Both the position numbers and the translations under genes were made by a program. Source: Stramonita haemastoma (Eukaryota; Mollusca; Gastropoda; Neogastropoda; Muricidae). Taken from it: a stretch of 10,000 nt of DNA. The first letter of the stretch is position 1, and the number at the start of each line of letters is the position of its first letter. The stretch spans positions 81,800,675 to 81,810,674 of the forward strand of contig CM060317.1 in NCBI GenBank assembly GCA_030674155.1, read 5' to 3'. Below the pieces are notes generated by a model that was not told the DNA's origin, did no database searches, and saw only the letters and a list, made by a program, of their open reading frames with translations. Shown here piece after piece: positions 7,903-10,000 of this stretch.

Positions 7903-7992
7903 GAGAACATAGAGAAGAGAAAAAGACAAATCAACAACTCAATAGAGCTCGCTTCTTTGGGTCACATCCCACCCTTTACTGCCAGTCTTTAA

Positions 7993-8008
7993 AAAAAGCA
8001 TGCTTTTT
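7993..8008. repeat. Perfect 16-bp palindrome
   Basis: AAAAAGCATGCTTTTT equals its own reverse complement. It lies 20 bp before the start of the second retroelement remnant. It is too short to assign a role. Confidence 0.8.
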
Positions 8009-8027
8009 GCGCTGTGTGAGGCTTAAA

Positions 8028-8235
8028 GCTTCATCACGACTATCCTATAGGGAACGAACAGTACAAGGAGGGAGACGAAGAGGCAGAGAAAGAAAACAAT
8101 GTGAAGACAACATCAGAGAGTGGAAGGGTCTTGTGTGGAACGACTTTTTTACGGAAACCCGAAAACCACGAGGAATGCAGGAAGCTGGTTACAAAATCTT
8201 CAGTGGTGCCCCAGAAACGAACTTTGAAATAGGTG
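8028..8235 (+). mobile_element. Non-LTR retrotransposon 3' end, decayed (copy 2)
   Basis: Same family as copy 1. The frame from about 8061 reads TVQGGRRRGRE, then CEDNIREWKGLVWND. After a +1 slip at about 8170 it reads EECRKLVTKSSVVPQK, ending at TAG 8230-8232. Near the 5' side, the expected LQGT region is damaged: an apparent 4-bp GAAC duplication (about 8053-8060) and loss of a few codons break the frame. The expected Trp of RW-DNI is Cys here. No upstream reverse-transcriptase domain is present, so this is a severely 5'-truncated dead copy. A GGTGAAGATGAAGG tail follows the stop, matching the tail of copy 1. Confidence 0.85.
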
Positions 8236-8581
8236 AAGATGAAGGAAGGAAGCCTAATAGTTTCCTGTGCATGTTACACCTCTGAGCTTACTAACTGTGC
8301 TTTGTCAGGCATGAAGGCTATTCTCCTACCCTCTTCTGCGTTTCTGACAAGTGTCTGAAGATGGTGCCTCCTCCTCCAGTACTGAAGGAGTTTTTAAGCT
8401 GCTCACGCTTCAGCAGTTATCTGATGAAAACAGACCGAAATGGACTGCACAGACTTGGGGATTACTGCAGGTGGTGGGGGCTGCTGAACTCATTTAGGCG
8501 CTAAAGCTCTTCTCTTCCAGTGAAAATGGGTTAGTTACGAGACTATTCACTGTATGTTTAAATCATGACTGGTGTAGTCAG
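8236..8581. other. Unrecognised stretch, no gene
   Basis: Beyond the GGTGAAGA-type tail of the retroelement remnant, no gene, RNA or repeat family was recognised. The base composition is balanced and no long open frame is present. Confidence 0.5.
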
Positions 8582-8587
8582 AGACAG

Positions 8588-8621
<34 letters not shown>

Positions 8622-8626
8622 AGAGA
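8582..8626 (+). repeat. (ACAG)n array
   Basis: About eleven ACAG units with one GACGGAC variant. It has the same unit as 4192-4226 and is in the complementary sense to the CTGT array at 9421. About 120 bp of non-repetitive sequence separates it from unit B copy 2. That sequence includes an AAAGCGCCATTAAACAAA segment reminiscent of SINE tails, which I could not confirm. Confidence 0.95.
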
Positions 8627-8745
8627 GTTAGTTTTATAGTGAAAAAAATATGTTGGGCCTGAAAGCGCCATTAAACAAACTGGATTTCTGTAGTAAAGTC
8701 AAAACAATCTAAACAGGAAGTTCGTGGCTGTAGGCCTATAATTAT

Positions 8746-8966
8746 GGCAACGTTCTTGTGGCTCCTGCGATGGCACTGAAACCATGCGTATCGGCGATTG
8801 CCTTTCCCATGACCCTTCCAGGGACGTGGAGAGGAGGGGGGGGGGGAGTCTGCTGAATGGGTAACAGCTTGCCCTCCATACTTACTTACCCAGGCATTGC
8901 GCTCTGGAGCCTAGAGCGCAACTCCATAGTCTTCCAAGACTGAAAGATGCCTACTGCTGTTACTCC
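8746..8966 (+). repeat. Repeat unit B, copy 2
   Basis: Direct-orientation copy of 5741-5964. The kept stem GGGTAA/TTACCC is at 8859-8864 with 8886-8891. A second hairpin is perfect here: TTGCGCTCT (8897-8905), 7-nt loop, AGAGCGCAA (8913-8921). The internal G-run has expanded to 11 (8836-8846). Unlike copy 1, no E unit precedes it: similarity stops at the GGCAACG near 8746-8752. The copies differ at many positions, so the duplication is not recent. Confidence 0.85.
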
Positions 8967-9420
8967 AATCTCCGGCAGACGGTCGAATGCTAGTGGTTCT
9001 GCTTACTGAATAAATGCAGCTAACAGAATACTTTTGCTACAAACGTTCGTCTTGTGACACTCATTTTGTCTTCAGATGCATCAATGTGTGTCTTGTTTAT
9101 CTGTTTTAAAGGGCATGTCGGACAAACTTGATAACGTTTTTTTTCTTTTGCGATGGCATCATCAATCTGGTGTTTGGGGACCTGATGGGCATTATTGTTC
9201 TGTTTTCTGGAATCACCCATACACGTTTCATCACTTCAACCTCTTGGCAGATGTTTCGCCCAGTGCACAAATCAATATGCTTGTGGGTTTATCCTTTCAG
9301 CTAAAAAAAATCAAACTTGCCTGGAAATGGAATTAGAGCCATAATTAATTAGGAGGAAAAGGCCTTTCACTAAACGGGTCATTGGCCACTCAGGAAACAC
9401 GCTTTGCGGATCATTGAACC
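8967..9420. other. Unrecognised stretch, no gene called
   Basis: An 86-codon ATG frame (9076-9336, +) overlaps a 66-codon frame on the minus strand (9020-9220). The plus frame has a balanced composition with a WHHQSGVWGPDGHYC segment, but I recognise no family and call no gene. The TTAAAGGGCATGTC near 9106-9119 resembles a TTAA-starting transposon end, but no partner terminus was seen. Confidence 0.4.
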
Positions 9421-9565
9421 ACCTGTCTTGTGTGTCTGTCTCTGTCCTTGTCTGTTTGGTTGTATATCTGTTTGTCTGTCTCCTGTCTCTGTCTGTCTGT
9501 CTGTCTGTCTTCTGTCCTGTCTCGTCTGTCTCTGTCCTGTCTGTCTGTCTGTCTCTGTCTGTCTG
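9421..9565 (+). repeat. Degenerate (CTGT)n array
   Basis: CTGT units mixed with CTCTGTC and CCTGTCT variants. It is the complement class of the ACAG arrays at 4192 and 8582. It merges into the CT tract. Confidence 0.93.
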
Positions 9566-9709
<144 letters not shown>

Positions 9710-9725
9710 ACTTCCCCTCTCTTTT

Positions 9726-9757
9726 TGTGTATATGTGTGTGTGCTTGCGTGCGTGCG
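9726..9757 (+). repeat. Alternating GT/GCGT segment
   Basis: TGTGTATATGTGTGTGTGC (9726-9744) followed by TGCGTGCGTGCG gives mostly alternating purine-pyrimidine DNA. This composition is prone to the Z-form. Confidence 0.8.
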
Positions 9758-9831
9758 TTGAGCGCGAGGGTATCTGAGTGTCTGTGTGTGATAAACTTAC
9801 TGGCATTCTAGCACCATTCACAACACATTCA

Positions 9832-9998
9832 CAAGAAGAAGTAGAGAAGAAGAAGAATATGAACAAGAACAAGAAAACTACAAGAACAAGAACAAGAAAA
9901 ACAAAAACAACAAAATCAACAGCAACAATTGTAACAGCACAACAATAACAGCAAAACAGCAGCAGCAAGAGCAACAACAACAACAGCAACAACAAGTT
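9832..9998 (+). repeat. AAG, AAC, CAG degenerate triplet series
   Basis: AAG triplets (about 9832-9857) pass into ACAAGA/ACAAAA units, then CAA, then CAG/CAA mixtures at the window end. The order of units matches the locus at 2791-3098. The frame across it on the minus strand is poly-Leu and not a gene. Confidence 0.9.
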
Positions 9999-10000
9999 GT

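Noticed and set aside
9106..9336. Transposon starting at TTAAAGGG
   Set aside because: No inverted partner terminus, second TTAA-bounded end or transposase frame was found in the window. The similar TTAAAGGG near 1799 is too short a match to use.

Overview
The window looks like non-coding DNA from an animal nuclear genome. It is dominated by simple-sequence repeats and decayed retroelements. I found no intact protein-coding gene, no rRNA, no functional tRNA, no CRISPR array and no bacterial-style operon. Long open frames over the (GA)n, (CT)n, (CA)n, GAA and TTTTG tracts (poly-Ser-Leu, poly-Arg-Glu, poly-Cys-Val and similar) are products of the repeats, not genes. Three things point to a mollusc, probably a gastropod, though this is inference from memory of similar sequences and could not be searched: very dense (GA)n, (CTGT)n and (CA)n arrays; a tRNA-derived SINE whose body resembles the central domain of molluscan SINEs; and non-LTR retrotransposon 3' ends of a type common in marine invertebrates.

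Layout. 1-1049: AT-rich sequence with no recognised gene. 1050-1338: a 234-nt uninterrupted purine tract, then five 8-bp minisatellite units. 1339-2572: unrecognised. 2573-3366: a compound satellite locus passing through GA, a run of 21 G, GAAA/GAA, CAA, CAG, TAG and ATT. 3367-4190: T/G-rich, unrecognised. 4192-4373: ACAG, GACT/GACC and TTAA blocks. 4374-4880: unrecognised, with a short hairpin and an A15 run. 4896-5070: TTTTG-type DNA holding a strong G-quadruplex motif. 5183-5341: CT, CA and GAT arrays.

5361-6400 is the most structured part. Two copies of one unit (here called E) lie in inverted orientation, about 91% identical over 122 bp. They are followed by a second unit (B), a (CAT)n array, and the 3' end of a dead non-LTR retrotransposon. 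B recurs at 8746-8966, and another 3' end of the same retrotransposon family lies at 8028-8235. A tRNA-derived SINE at 7413-7680 lies about 95 bp upstream of a 124-bp (CA)n array. The window closes with CTGT, CT, GT and AAG/AAC/CAG arrays (9421-9998).

No genes act together here. The shared theme is retroelement decay plus microsatellite growth. The B/E modules are the best candidates for an undescribed element, probably a non-autonomous repeat family rather than a new functional system.
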